A DNA stretch of 11,472 nt from Bacteroidales bacterium (GCA_017560705.1 JAFZEK010000175.1:1-11472); one strand, 5' to 3'. Positions 1-8,063 are shown, counted from the first letter of the stretch. Notes: generated from the letters alone by a model not told the origin. Translations and numbers: made by a program.

Positions 1-190
1 GAATCTTTCTATTTCTTTTTCAATCGTATAGCCCGCTATGCTCAATCAAAAGAAAGTAGAAATCTTCTCAAGAACGTTGCGATTAAGCGAGTAAAGAGCA
101 ATGCCTAAGCATTAGCTCTTTCGAGCGATAGCAACATCGACAAAGTCAGTATTCCGTAAACCACTTGCAAAGCAATTTTTAGAAGTTGCC
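1..190. mobile_element. MITE-like palindromic element, copy 1 (cut by window edge)
   Basis: Its right end (174-190, AATTTTTAGAAGTTGCC) is identical to the right terminal repeat of the complete element at 7623-7892. It holds three blocks that recur there. Block P (1-74) is an imperfect palindrome around TAGCCCGCTA flanked by arms like TTTCTATTTCTTTT and AAAAGAAAGTAGAAA. Block G (77-148) matches 7756-7827 with 3 mismatches in 72 bases, by hand alignment. An end block (about 149-190) matches the reverse complement of 7623-7663. Within G, AAAGAGC-AATGC pairs with GCATTAGCTCTTT around a CTAA loop, so the transcript would fold. I see no coding potential, and mobilisation would need a transposase encoded elsewhere. 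The left end lies outside the window. Confidence 0.7.
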
Positions 191-258
191 TAAACAAATT
201 CAATTTTCAAACGAATTAGAGATGAAACACTAAGATTTCTTTTCTAATTTGCTATATT

Positions 259-1695
259 CTAGTTTACTATCAGTTTCTTCATGGCTATACCCCAGGATGT
301 ATGCACCTTCACTATATACGTACCCTTCGGCAACAGCGACACATCTATCTCCGTGGCTATTCCGCTTGCCGCTTCCTCTTTCACTTTCACACCATTGAGA
401 GAAAATACCTCTATTTTACTCATTGCAAACGATGAGAAAATATTCACAATGCTTTTAGCTGGATTTGGCACTATATGTGTGTTTTCTTCCAATATAGTGT
501 TTGGAATGATAATATCATTATTCCTTGTTGTATCGCCTGCTATATAGAACCTTATACTATCCGACCAACGACTGTACAAATTACTGTCGCACACTGCCCT
601 TACGTAGGCTACATACCACTGTCCAGAATCCAAATGTGTAAGATAATGCATCGTAGAAATTGTGCTTTCAATAGTACAATCTTCCAATGATGTACCCTCT
701 GTTCCGTAGGCTACTTCCCAAGAATTATACCCTGGACTATTGTCCCAGCTAAAAGCAGCGTATGAAACCCCTGAACGTATTTGCCTGAAATTAGATATAT
801 CCGCACACGTGTCTGGAGGTGGTGGCAACGGTCTAGTCGTGTCTATTATTGGAAATACTATTACACCGTATTCCCAAGGTTTTGTACTATAATACCATTG
901 AGTAGTATCTATAGGTTTTCCCAAATGAGTTTGACCCGTCGTTTGATAAAAACATGGTCCCTCCGGCATTGGATCATATTTTATTTTGTGGCGACCGGGA
1001 TTAAAATAACAAGCAAATTCATCAAAAGGATTCGAATAAATACCATAATAGGACGGAATAATAGGATTATCGATTAACCAACTATTGGTAGTGGTGTCAT
1101 AACTTCTAACAATATTAAAGTTAGTTACCCCCACATAAAAAGAATCATGAACCACTACTGCCGAATCAAAATACACTTCATATACTGTTGGATAATAGTA
1201 TTGATATGGCTGTATAGCTGTTGCTACTAATTCTAGTTTTTTATTTGTTCTATTGATAATAGTGTCCCATCTTTTTTCGACTAATAGTTCAAAACTAGTG
1301 TCGGTTGCTTCGTATAGCATTGCATAATCAGGAATTCGACCTGCTGCAAGCAGATCTGGAGCATTAATATCAAAATATCCTACAACAGCAAGACCTTTAA
1401 CCTTTAGAGAATCATACGTATACATATACCGCACCCGCTTATATGGATACGAAGTTTGAATAGGGAAACCTATACTAATCCCCCTACTCCTACTATTAAA
1501 TGCACATTCATCTACCCAATCTAAACCATAATAATACACCGGATTACGAGACTCCACTCCCATAAACAATGTATCATACCCATCTTTAGATGCTTGGTAA
1601 TCATTTTTATTATCATTATCAATATGTCCAATTACCCCCTGCGAATAAACAGATAATGAACACAAAACCATTAATAATATAATTACTTTCTTCAT
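259..1695 (-). CDS. Secreted fibronectin-III-like protein with T9SS sorting domain
   Basis: A 478-residue exported protein of unknown exact role. Residues 1-19 form a signal peptide (MKKVIILLMVLCSLSVYSQ). Residues about 20-285 are a Tyr/Asp-rich, probably beta-rich region I do not recognise. A proline-rich linker (289-294) leads to a fibronectin type III-like domain at about 297-387 (FSWDNSPGYNSWEVAYG and YVAYVRAVCD, then SRWSDS). The last ~75 residues are a type A T9SS C-terminal signal: IVPNPA at 408-413, VFSLNG at 430-435, LLPKGTYIVKV at 454-464 and a final KKLIVN. In this family the domain directs passage across the outer membrane and is normally cleaved as the protein is anchored or released. 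The ATG at 1695 directly precedes the signal peptide. The gene stands alone, with a consensus promoter and a ~230-nt leader upstream. A weak stem (214-220 with 243-249) lies just past the stop. It may be an adhesin or a binding module; no catalytic motif is visible. Confidence 0.9.
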   Translation of the reverse strand: MKKVIILLMVLCSLSVYSQGVIGHIDNDNKNDYQASKDGYDTLFMGVESRNPVYYYGLDWVDECAFNSRSRGISIGFPIQTSYPYKRVRYMYTYDSLKVKGLAVVGYFDINAPDLLAAGRIPDYAMLYEATDTSFELLVEKRWDTIINRTNKKLELVATAIQPYQYYYPTVYEVYFDSAVVVHDSFYVGVTNFNIVRSYDTTTNSWLIDNPIIPSYYGIYSNPFDEFACYFNPGRHKIKYDPMPEGPCFYQTTGQTHLGKPIDTTQWYYSTKPWEYGVIVFPIIDTTRPLPPPPDTCADISNFRQIRSGVSYAAFSWDNSPGYNSWEVAYGTEGTSLEDCTIESTISTMHYLTHLDSGQWYVAYVRAVCDSNLYSRWSDSIRFYIAGDTTRNNDIIIPNTILEENTHIVPNPAKSIVNIFSSFAMSKIEVFSLNGVKVKEEAASGIATEIDVSLLPKGTYIVKVHTSWGIAMKKLIVN

Positions 1696-1811
1696 AATAT
1701 CTTAGTTTTTATATATAAACAAACCGAAGAAAAAATATTTCTTCGCATCTGCAAAAAAAATATTCTGAAAATTGTTTACTTATTGTAAACAGAAAGGAAA
1801 TTTGGCTGCTT

Positions 1812-1895
1812 TCATTCACACAAAGAACAAGGAAGCAGCCTTTGTTTAGGACGCTTCATTTGTTGCACTATGTTATATTTCAGCAGCATATACAT
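1812..1895 (-). other. Possible leader ORF and hairpin in the 5' leader of the T9SS protein gene
   Basis: Between the promoter (1931-1962) and the ATG at 1695 is an open frame of 27 codons starting MYMLLKYNIV and ending LLPCSLCE. A hairpin overlaps it: GGCTGCTT (1840-1833, minus strand) lies inside the ORF and pairs with AAGCAGCC (1811-1804), which begins right after the TGA stop. Translation of the ORF would therefore melt the 5' arm. The hairpin is not followed by a good U-run (AAATTTCC), so it is not a convincing terminator. Two further small stems lie nearer the gene (1774-1790 and 1725-1745). A regulatory leader is only a possibility. Confidence 0.25.
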
Positions 1896-1930
1896 ATTCT
1901 ACTACGTTTTTAATGGTTTAAAATATGTCG

Positions 1931-1962
1931 CAAATATACAACTTTTTAGAATAATGACCAAA
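1931..1962 (-). promoter_or_regulatory. Consensus Bacteroidetes promoter for the T9SS protein gene
   Basis: On the minus strand TTTG (1962-1959), a 20-base spacer, and TATATTTG (1938-1931) fit the Bacteroidetes housekeeping promoter pattern TTTG/N19-21/TAnnTTTG exactly. Transcription would begin near 1925, leaving a leader of about 230 nt before the ATG at 1695. Confidence 0.7.
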
Positions 1963-2443
1963 TATTTGTAAGAAAAAATATTTTTTGTCACCGCAAAGCA
2001 TCTCCGTCGCTTTTTATATCCCCCATTCTAGAAGCCGAAACAAAAGCTATCAAAACAAGCATCATCACGCTCTTAACAAAAATACAAATTCTACAATATA
2101 TTAACAACAACCTATTTAACACGGAGAATAGCATATTTATCCAGTTTTCAATTTCAAACAGCAAATATCGAAGTCTCTAAGAGTTGTCGCAATAAAATAT
2201 TGATAATCAAATATAGGCTTTCCTCCCAAATTTAATAATAAACACCCTTTAGGAGCAAACCTAGGTATCGGAACGATGACAATAGGGTAGAATCGGGACG
2301 AAACCCAGGTCTCCTCACGACCCAGATAGATTTTCCTCGCCAGGAAAATGAACCTCTATGCGGTAGAAATATCAAGATTTTCGACATTTAAGAGAACAAT
2401 ACCAACGAGGCATTTAACTTTTACAGTTTTCGTTTAACATTAC
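1963..2443. other. Intergenic region, no convincing gene
   Basis: AT-rich DNA with frequent stops in all frames. The one structured part is 2278-2345: TAGGGTA (2284-2290), CCTCACGACC (2313) and the palindrome TTTTCCTCGCCAGGAAAA (2331-2348). The two CCTC cores start exactly 22 bases apart, the same spacing as the array at 9977-10078, so this is probably a decayed copy of the same repeat family. I see no RNA gene. Confidence 0.5.
2313..2348. repeat. Short 22-bp-phased palindromic repeat, decayed copy
   Basis: CCTCACGACC begins at 2313 and CCTCGCCAGG at 2335, a step of 22. The second unit sits inside an 18-base palindrome (TTTTCCT / AGGAAAA arms, CGCC loop). Core sequence, flanking AAAAT and spacing all match the longer array at 9977-10078. 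Confidence 0.4.
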
Positions 2444-2695
2444 TCATTTGGGCAAAATAGCTTTTTTCCCCCTATCTTTAGCGGATTTTCGGCGACAGCC
2501 TAAGCCTTCTACACGCCTTAAAACATCATCAAAGTGCGACACAGCTGCTACAAGTAAAACAACCAAAATATATACAATCCCTAACAAAGAAAAACTTATT
2601 AGTATCGCAGTATTAATAACTTTATGTAGGCTACTAATGTTTATAGTGAAATAATGTGTAATTTTGCCGATAGAAAATAAAGGATTTAGAGCCAT
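2444..2695 (-). CDS. Doubtful small membrane protein, hypothetical
   Basis: An open frame reading leftward. The start given is an internal ATG (83 residues, MALNPLFSIG); the frame extends up to 2773 (109 residues), so the start is unsettled. It predicts one hydrophobic helix (INTAILISFSLLGIVYILVV and the following LLVAAVS) followed by a basic tail (LRRVEGLGCRRKSAKDRGKK), as in a single-pass inner-membrane protein. Against it, an opposite-strand ORF of 68 codons (2448-2654) occupies the same DNA, a possible plus-strand TAATTTTG element lies inside it, and I find no minus-strand promoter. I do not recognise a family. The helix could be a by-product of AT-rich sequence. Confidence 0.25.
   Translation of the reverse strand: MALNPLFSIGKITHYFTINISSLHKVINTAILISFSLLGIVYILVVLLVAAVSHFDDVLRRVEGLGCRRKSAKDRGKKAILPK
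2659..2666 (+). promoter_or_regulatory. Possible -7 element for the large exported-protein gene
   Basis: TAATTTTG followed by C fits TAnnTTTG. It is the only such match I found on the plus strand near the large gene, but it lacks a clear TTTG at the right distance and would leave a leader of about 260 nt. The rest of that leader (2667-2929) holds no ORF I can support and only a small CGCC-TAC-GGCG stem at 2866-2876. Confidence 0.3.
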
Positions 2696-2929
2696 TAGGC
2701 GAAAGTCAACCCTACGGGCTAAAACGTTGCAAACCACCCTTTGCCCCACAGCTAAGTACTGCACCAAAAGCATCTACTCAAGCAAAAAGCAAAGCTGCAG
2801 TGAGCATCAAAAACTGCAAAATATATTATAATATAGTGTAGGTTGCCCGAAAATATGATCTTTTCCGCCTACGGCGAATTAAAACATAGGAAAATAAAAC
2901 AAATATTGTAGAATAAAAACATTTTGGCA

Positions 2930-5900
2930 ATGAATTTAAAGAGAATAGTTTTATCCGTATCTTTCTTGCTTTTGCTCGTTTCGGCAACGGCACAAAAAGA
3001 AAGGTTTACCACGTTTACTGCCGCCAACTACATTGGCGAAGTCGCCACATTTTTAGAAAGCGACAAAGGCAGCACCAAAGAACAGTTGGACAAGAACAAG
3101 AACATGCTGAAGCAGTACACCCCCATTTGGACAGCGTATAGCAAAGAAAACAAAGAACTTGTAGTGTCTATCTCCAACCAAATGCTGAAATTAAAAATCC
3201 GCCCTCAGCCCGATTTTTACAACTTTGTTCAAGCACAAATAACGTTCAAAAGCTCCACACAAACAGCTCAGAGCTTCGACAATTGGATACAATCCATAAA
3301 CCTTATTTTACAAAAGAAAAGAAGACTGAAAGACGTGGCCGAATTCTTAGCCTACACCAACGAACTGCTTACAAATAATGTACTATATAGCTCTAGATCA
3401 TCGAGATGGGAGTTCAACGAAAACACTTTATACTCTTTCGAAATAGACAACGACCGCATAGTAGTTCGTTTTAAAAACCCTTTTGAACTATACTACAACT
3501 CCGACAAAGACGGAGGCACCATAAGCGGCACCACTGGGACTTTCAACGTAATGGAAAGTGAATGGTATGGCTCCGGTGGAAAAATCGACTGGGGACGCAC
3601 GGGGCTGTCGAGTGCTCAGGTGTGGGCCACTCTTAGCACCTACTCCGTAAACACTAAGTTCCCCAAATTCAGTGCCGACTCCGTACTGTTCGTAAACAAA
3701 AAGTACTTTAAAGACCCTGTTTTGGGCAGACTGGAAGAACACCTAACCAAGCAGATGGAACCCGAAAAATACACATTCCCTAAGTTCCGCTCTTATAAGA
3801 AAGACTTTGTCATTGAGGATATTTTGCCAAATGTTGACTATAAAGGCAGCTTTATGATGAACGGTGCCAACTTTATGACATCCGACAGCAAAAACCCTGC
3901 CACCCTTATTTTCTATCGAAACGAAAAGCCATTCGTTCAGGCTAGTGCCTACAAATTCCTTATAACATCGGAAAAAGCTGTAACAGAAGCCGCCGACGTT
4001 ATTATTTTCATCGACAACGACTCGATATACAACTCGGGCGTGGCTTTAAGATACTTTGCCGGAGACAAAAAACTGGCTATGATAAACGCCAGCAAACGAA
4101 ACTATTATAGCCCCTACACCAACACCTACCACAACCTAGATATGTATTGCGAAAACATAACATGGGACATGGGAAAGGACGTGCTGAACATATCCATGAT
4201 GAAGCAACAACAAGGAACACAGACCTATTCCACCTTCGAATCGGGCGACTACTACTCTTTGAAAAAATATTTGGAAATACAAGGTATAGACCAGATAAGC
4301 CCCTTGCAACGAGTGTACAGATACATGAAAAACCGCAAAACCGACGAGTTCTATCTCGACGAATTTGCTCAAAGCATAAAAATGGACTTGATGCAAGCTA
4401 AACTAATGATACACAATCTTGCAAAGGCAGGGCTACTAACTTTCAACGAAGGCGAAGGCCGTGTATACGTAAAGGAACGCTTAGTAAACTACAACCGAGC
4501 CTACAGCAAATCCAAAAACATTGACTACGACGCACTTGTGCTACACTCCGAAACTTTCAGTGACGAGAATGCCATTATAGACCTTACCACCAACGACCTA
4601 TCTATGGTAGGTGTGAAAAAATTTGTAGTGAGCGACACTCACCAAGTGGCTATATACCCTACAGGCGGCAACGTAACCGTAAAGAAAAACAGGACTATCA
4701 TGTTCGACGGAGTAGTAAACGCCGGACGTTTTATGCTCTATGTGTCTGACGCACACTTCGACTACGACGGCTTTAAGCTTACGATGCCTACAATCGACTC
4801 GCTTAAATTCTTCGTAAAATCCTTTACCGACTTACGTTCAGATGCACCTTTGATACTAGTGCGTATACCTATCTACGACCTTAAAGGAGAAATCCTTATC
4901 GACGAAGCCAACAACAAATCGAGCTTAAAACGCGTGGAAGGCTACCCAATGTTCAACAGTATAGACAACAGCTACGCCTACTATGATAGTCCCGAAATTA
5001 GAGGTGGAGTATACACCCGCGACAAATTCTACTACAAGTTATACCCCTTCACTATCAAGAACATGATGACCTTCAAGACCGATAGTTTGGAATTCAACGG
5101 ATGCCTAGTGTCGGCAGGCATATTCCCCGACATCGAAGTGCCGCTGAAAGTACAAAAAGACTACTCACTAGGGTTCATCACCGAAACTCCCGGCCAAGGC
5201 CTACCAGCCTACGGAGGCAAGGGCGTGTATAAAAAGACTTTGGATTTGAGTTGCAGAGGTTTGCAAGGCGAAGGCGACTTGGAATATCTAACATCCGTCA
5301 CTCGTGCATCTAAGAACAATATGGTGTTCATGCCCGACTCGATGCTAGCACTTACCGACACCTTCTATGTAAGAGAAGATGCCACCTTCCCCGAAGTGGC
5401 AGCTGGCAGAGTGGACGTTAGATGGCTACCATATCAAGACGAAATGCACGTATACAGCCGCAAAACACCATTCAGCATGTATCGCGGCGAAACGAAATTC
5501 GTAGGCGAGCTATTGCTACGCCCTTCAGGACTTACAGGAAATGGATCGGCTACGCTTAGAGATGCTGAACTACACTCCGAACTATTCCAAATGGAAGCAC
5601 GCAACCTAAAATCCAACAACTCCATATTCAACTTAAAATCCGAACTATACGACGGTTGGGCTTTTGTTGCCAAAGACGTAAAATCCAACATCGACTTTGA
5701 CGAAGAACGAGGCGAATTCCTATCAGCCAACGGCAACCTACAGCCTGTATCTATGGACATTATGCAGTATATAGCATACATCGACAAGTTCGTTTGGGAC
5801 ATGAACCCCAAAGAACTTACACTATCCAACAGCAAGAGCGAAGGCAATATGGGGCTAGATGCTACACCGCTAAACAAGCGAGTAGGAAAAACTATGCCCG

Positions 5901-7498
5901 GTGCTAGATATGTATCCACACACCCCGAACAAGACAGCTTGTCGTTCTACTCTGTAACCGGCTTATACAAATATAATGTAGGCGAACTTACCAACAAAGA
6001 CGTATTTATGATAAACGTTGCCGATGCAGCCATAGCACCTAAAGGCGACTCTTTGAGAATATTCACCAAAGCCCAGATGGAAAATCTGCTAGAAGCACAA
6101 ATACTAGCCGACACCGCCAACCGCTACCATCTGTTCTACGATGCTAATGTGCTTATATCTAGCGGCAAAAAATACACCGCCGATGGCTACATCGACTACA
6201 TCGACGAGATGAAGAACATACAAAAAATCTACCTATCCAACATAGCTCCTAACGACACAGGATCAACAATAGCCACAGGATTCATCAGCGACACAGCAGG
6301 ATTCATGTTAAGTCCAGCCTTCGGCTACATGGGCAAGGTGACAGTGGAAGCACCCGAACAGTTCTTCTTATTCAACGGCGGCGTACAGCTAAGTCATAAC
6401 TGCAAAGCCCCAGGCGAAAAACTAGGCTTTATGAAATTCAACGACCGTGTAGACCCAAAAGCTATAGAAATACCTGTAAGCGAAATACCTACCGACCTAA
6501 ACGGACAACGCATGACAGCCTCTATACTATTCTCCAAAAACAACTTAGAGCCGTATAGTGCATTCCTTACTATGGATAAAGCTATGGACAACGACTTAAT
6601 AAGTGCCTCTGGATTCCTTGTTTACAACAAAGCTAAGAAGGAATACAGAATTGGAAGCCTAGAAAAAGTGGAAAATCCAATAGAAGAGCCAGGACAATAC
6701 CTAGCCCTTAACACTGAAAACTGCAACGTCCACGGACAAGGCGAAATAAACTTCCACATAAAACAAAACTTCGTGAAGTTCTTCGCCTACGGTGATGTCA
6801 AAGTGAACAACACCAAGACAGAAGCCGAAATAGATATGATGTTCGGATTCTCGTTCCCAATATTTGAACAAGCTCTAAACATGATGGGACAATACATTGC
6901 CGACGACCTAAGCCTAGCACAAGAAGACCCTGAAAACGAAAACATTCGTAGAGCATTGTGCAACTACTTAGGCAACGAAGATGGCAACGCCCTATACAGC
7001 GAATTCATAGGTATGGGAGAATTTGACAAAGTGCCAGCAGCTTTGGACCACACCTTATTGTTCGACAAAATAAAATGGCAATATTCCCCAACAATGGGAT
7101 TCTACTGCAACTCCAAAGCAGCATTGGCAAAAGTAGGAAAAACACAAGTTCACAGAATGATAACCACAAGAATGCAGTTACAAAAACGTGGTACAGGTCT
7201 TGAACTACGTTTCATCCTACAAGTGGACAGAAGCCATTGGTACTATTTCAACTACAACTGCGACAAACAAACGCTTAAGATATACTCCAGCATAGGAGAG
7301 TTCAACGATTTGATAGGTCGTGTAAGTGAAAAGAACAGAACCGTAGACGGCAAATCGGGAGAAGGTGCTTACCGCTACTCTTTGGCTACCAAAGTTGAAG
7401 CCGAAAACTTCTCCAGACACATGACTGATATGGGCAACACTTCTTCTTCCAACCTCGACGAAGAAAACAACGATGACGAACAAGAAGACGAAGAATAA
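2930..7498 (+). CDS. Very large exported protein of unknown function (1522 aa)
   Basis: The start chosen is the ATG at 2930 (MNLKRIVLSV); an in-frame TTG two codons earlier adds only Met-Ala before the signal peptide. Residues 1-22 form a signal peptide ending SATAQ; no lipobox and no further membrane helix are visible. An alpha-rich part (about 25-150) is followed by mostly beta-type sequence. Around 455-520 a stretch resembles a winged helix by eye (PLQRVYRYMK, then FYLDEFAQSI, then GLLTFNEGEGRVYVKERL). Glycine-paired beta motifs recur near 780 (GEGDLEY), 866 (GNGSATL) and 1269 (GQGEINF), which suggests repeated jelly-roll or AsmA/OstA-like modules, an inference only. The last ~16 residues are very acidic (EENNDDEQEDEE). 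There is no T9SS sorting domain, so a periplasmic or inner-leaflet outer-membrane role is likeliest. The gene is monocistronic, closed by a terminator at 7581. I do not recognise a named family. Confidence 0.9.
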   Translation: MNLKRIVLSVSFLLLLVSATAQKERFTTFTAANYIGEVATFLESDKGSTKEQLDKNKNMLKQYTPIWTAYSKENKELVVSISNQMLKLKIRPQPDFYNFVQAQITFKSSTQTAQSFDNWIQSINLILQKKRRLKDVAEFLAYTNELLTNNVLYSSRSSRWEFNENTLYSFEIDNDRIVVRFKNPFELYYNSDKDGGTISGTTGTFNVMESEWYGSGGKIDWGRTGLSSAQVWATLSTYSVNTKFPKFSADSVLFVNKKYFKDPVLGRLEEHLTKQMEPEKYTFPKFRSYKKDFVIEDILPNVDYKGSFMMNGANFMTSDSKNPATLIFYRNEKPFVQASAYKFLITSEKAVTEAADVIIFIDNDSIYNSGVALRYFAGDKKLAMINASKRNYYSPYTNTYHNLDMYCENITWDMGKDVLNISMMKQQQGTQTYSTFESGDYYSLKKYLEIQGIDQISPLQRVYRYMKNRKTDEFYLDEFAQSIKMDLMQAKLMIHNLAKAGLLTFNEGEGRVYVKERLVNYNRAYSKSKNIDYDALVLHSETFSDENAIIDLTTNDLSMVGVKKFVVSDTHQVAIYPTGGNVTVKKNRTIMFDGVVNAGRFMLYVSDAHFDYDGFKLTMPTIDSLKFFVKSFTDLRSDAPLILVRIPIYDLKGEILIDEANNKSSLKRVEGYPMFNSIDNSYAYYDSPEIRGGVYTRDKFYYKLYPFTIKNMMTFKTDSLEFNGCLVSAGIFPDIEVPLKVQKDYSLGFITETPGQGLPAYGGKGVYKKTLDLSCRGLQGEGDLEYLTSVTRASKNNMVFMPDSMLALTDTFYVREDATFPEVAAGRVDVRWLPYQDEMHVYSRKTPFSMYRGETKFVGELLLRPSGLTGNGSATLRDAELHSELFQMEARNLKSNNSIFNLKSELYDGWAFVAKDVKSNIDFDEERGEFLSANGNLQPVSMDIMQYIAYIDKFVWDMNPKELTLSNSKSEGNMGLDATPLNKRVGKTMPGARYVSTHPEQDSLSFYSVTGLYKYNVGELTNKDVFMINVADAAIAPKGDSLRIFTKAQMENLLEAQILADTANRYHLFYDANVLISSGKKYTADGYIDYIDEMKNIQKIYLSNIAPNDTGSTIATGFISDTAGFMLSPAFGYMGKVTVEAPEQFFLFNGGVQLSHNCKAPGEKLGFMKFNDRVDPKAIEIPVSEIPTDLNGQRMTASILFSKNNLEPYSAFLTMDKAMDNDLISASGFLVYNKAKKEYRIGSLEKVENPIEEPGQYLALNTENCNVHGQGEINFHIKQNFVKFFAYGDVKVNNTKTEAEIDMMFGFSFPIFEQALNMMGQYIADDLSLAQEDPENENIRRALCNYLGNEDGNALYSEFIGMGEFDKVPAALDHTLLFDKIKWQYSPTMGFYCNSKAALAKVGKTQVHRMITTRMQLQKRGTGLELRFILQVDRSHWYYFNYNCDKQTLKIYSSIGEFNDLIGRVSEKNRTVDGKSGEGAYRYSLATKVEAENFSRHMTDMGNTSSSNLDEENNDDEQEDEE

Positions 7499-7504
7499 AC
7501 TACA

Positions 7505-7555
7505 CTACAATGCTAAAAGCCTACACAAACCAATAACAGACCTTTAGCATTGTAG
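7505..7555 (+). other. Long stem-loop just after the large gene
   Basis: CTACAATGCTAAA (7505-7517) is the perfect reverse complement of TTTAGCATTGTAG (7543-7555), with a 25-base loop. There is no T-run after it, so it is probably an mRNA 3'-end stabilising structure working with the terminator that follows. Confidence 0.55.
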
Positions 7556-7580
7556 ACACCCTAACGGTTTACAATAGACA

Positions 7581-7618
7581 AACGGCATACTTAGAAGACC
7601 CAAGTATGCCGTTTTCAT
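7581..7618 (+). terminator. Rho-independent terminator of the large exported-protein gene
   Basis: AACGGCATACTT (7581-7592) pairs perfectly with AAGTATGCCGTT (7602-7613) around a 9-base loop and runs into TTTTCATTT. It sits 83 bases past the stop codon and directly before the MITE-like element. Confidence 0.8.
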
Positions 7619-7622
7619 TTAT

Positions 7623-7892
7623 GGCAACTTCTAAAAATTGCTTTGCCAGTTATTTACGGAATTTTCTTGAGAAGATTTCTACTTTCTTTTAACCCATCAT
7701 AGCGGGCTATGCGACCCCAAAAGAAATAGAAAGATTTCGGTAAAAAAACACAACATTGCGATTAAGCGAGTAAAGAGCAAAGCCTAAGCATTAGCTATTT
7801 CGAGCGATAGCAACATCGACGAAGTCAACGCACGCAAAAGTTTTTTATTTCATGAAAATATTTCTTAGAACGTGGAATTTTTAGAAGTTGCC
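7623..7892. mobile_element. Complete 270-bp MITE-like element, copy 2
   Basis: The ends are perfect 17-bp terminal inverted repeats: GGCAACTTCTAAAAATT (7623-7639) and its complement at 7876-7892. TTAT occurs on both outer sides (7619-7622 and 7893-7896), consistent with a 4-bp target duplication. Inside are the P palindrome (about 7668-7740, reverse complement of 1-74) with TAGCGGGCTA at its centre, and the G block (7756-7827) in the same orientation as in copy 1. There is no ORF of useful length, so it is non-autonomous. Its place directly behind a terminator fits insertion into neutral DNA. No matching transposase is in the window. Confidence 0.75.
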
Positions 7893-7970
7893 TTATAGTA
7901 TTACAGTATAACACTCCTCTTTCATCTGTATTCACAAGCAATATCCCTACAACATTCGTTTATATACACA

Positions 7971-8025
7971 AAAAAAGACAACTTCTCAAAAGTTGGATTA
8001 TCAATCTTTGGAAGTTGCCTTTTTA
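7971..8025 (-). terminator. Hairpin terminator of the pyrB-pyrI operon, probably bidirectional
   Basis: AAAAAGACAACTTC (7972-7985) pairs with GGAAGTTGCCTTTTT (8010-8024) apart from one A-C mismatch, and pairing continues inward through AAAAG and CTTT to a GATT-ATC-AATC tip. Read on the minus strand the stem runs into a stretch of T's, about 40 bases past the pyrI stop. The plus-strand side also has T's. The arms share about 10 bases (GGCAACTTC plus flank) with the terminal repeat of the neighbouring MITE-like element. Confidence 0.7.
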
Positions 8026-8063
8026 GTTTTATTGTAAAGCAGTATAACGCTCGTCGTTATCTC

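Noticed and set aside
1804..1846. Hairpin GGCTGCTT/AAGCAGCC followed by TTTGTTT as a plus-strand terminator
   Set aside because: No plus-strand gene ends before it, and the 21-base loop and broken T-run are poor. It fits better as part of the minus-strand leader.
2278..2350. tRNA-like T-arm on the minus strand (GGGTTTCGTCCCGATTC)
   Set aside because: No acceptor stem, D arm or anticodon arm can be drawn around it. The surrounding sequence is better explained by short palindromic repeats.
2924..2929. TTG start two codons upstream of the large gene's ATG
   Set aside because: It only adds Met-Ala ahead of a standard signal peptide. The ATG at 2930 is the simpler start.
5434..5919. 161-codon minus-strand ORF inside the large exported-protein gene
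   Set aside because: It lies wholly within a well-supported plus-strand gene and has no protein features of its own; a by-product of that gene's codon use.
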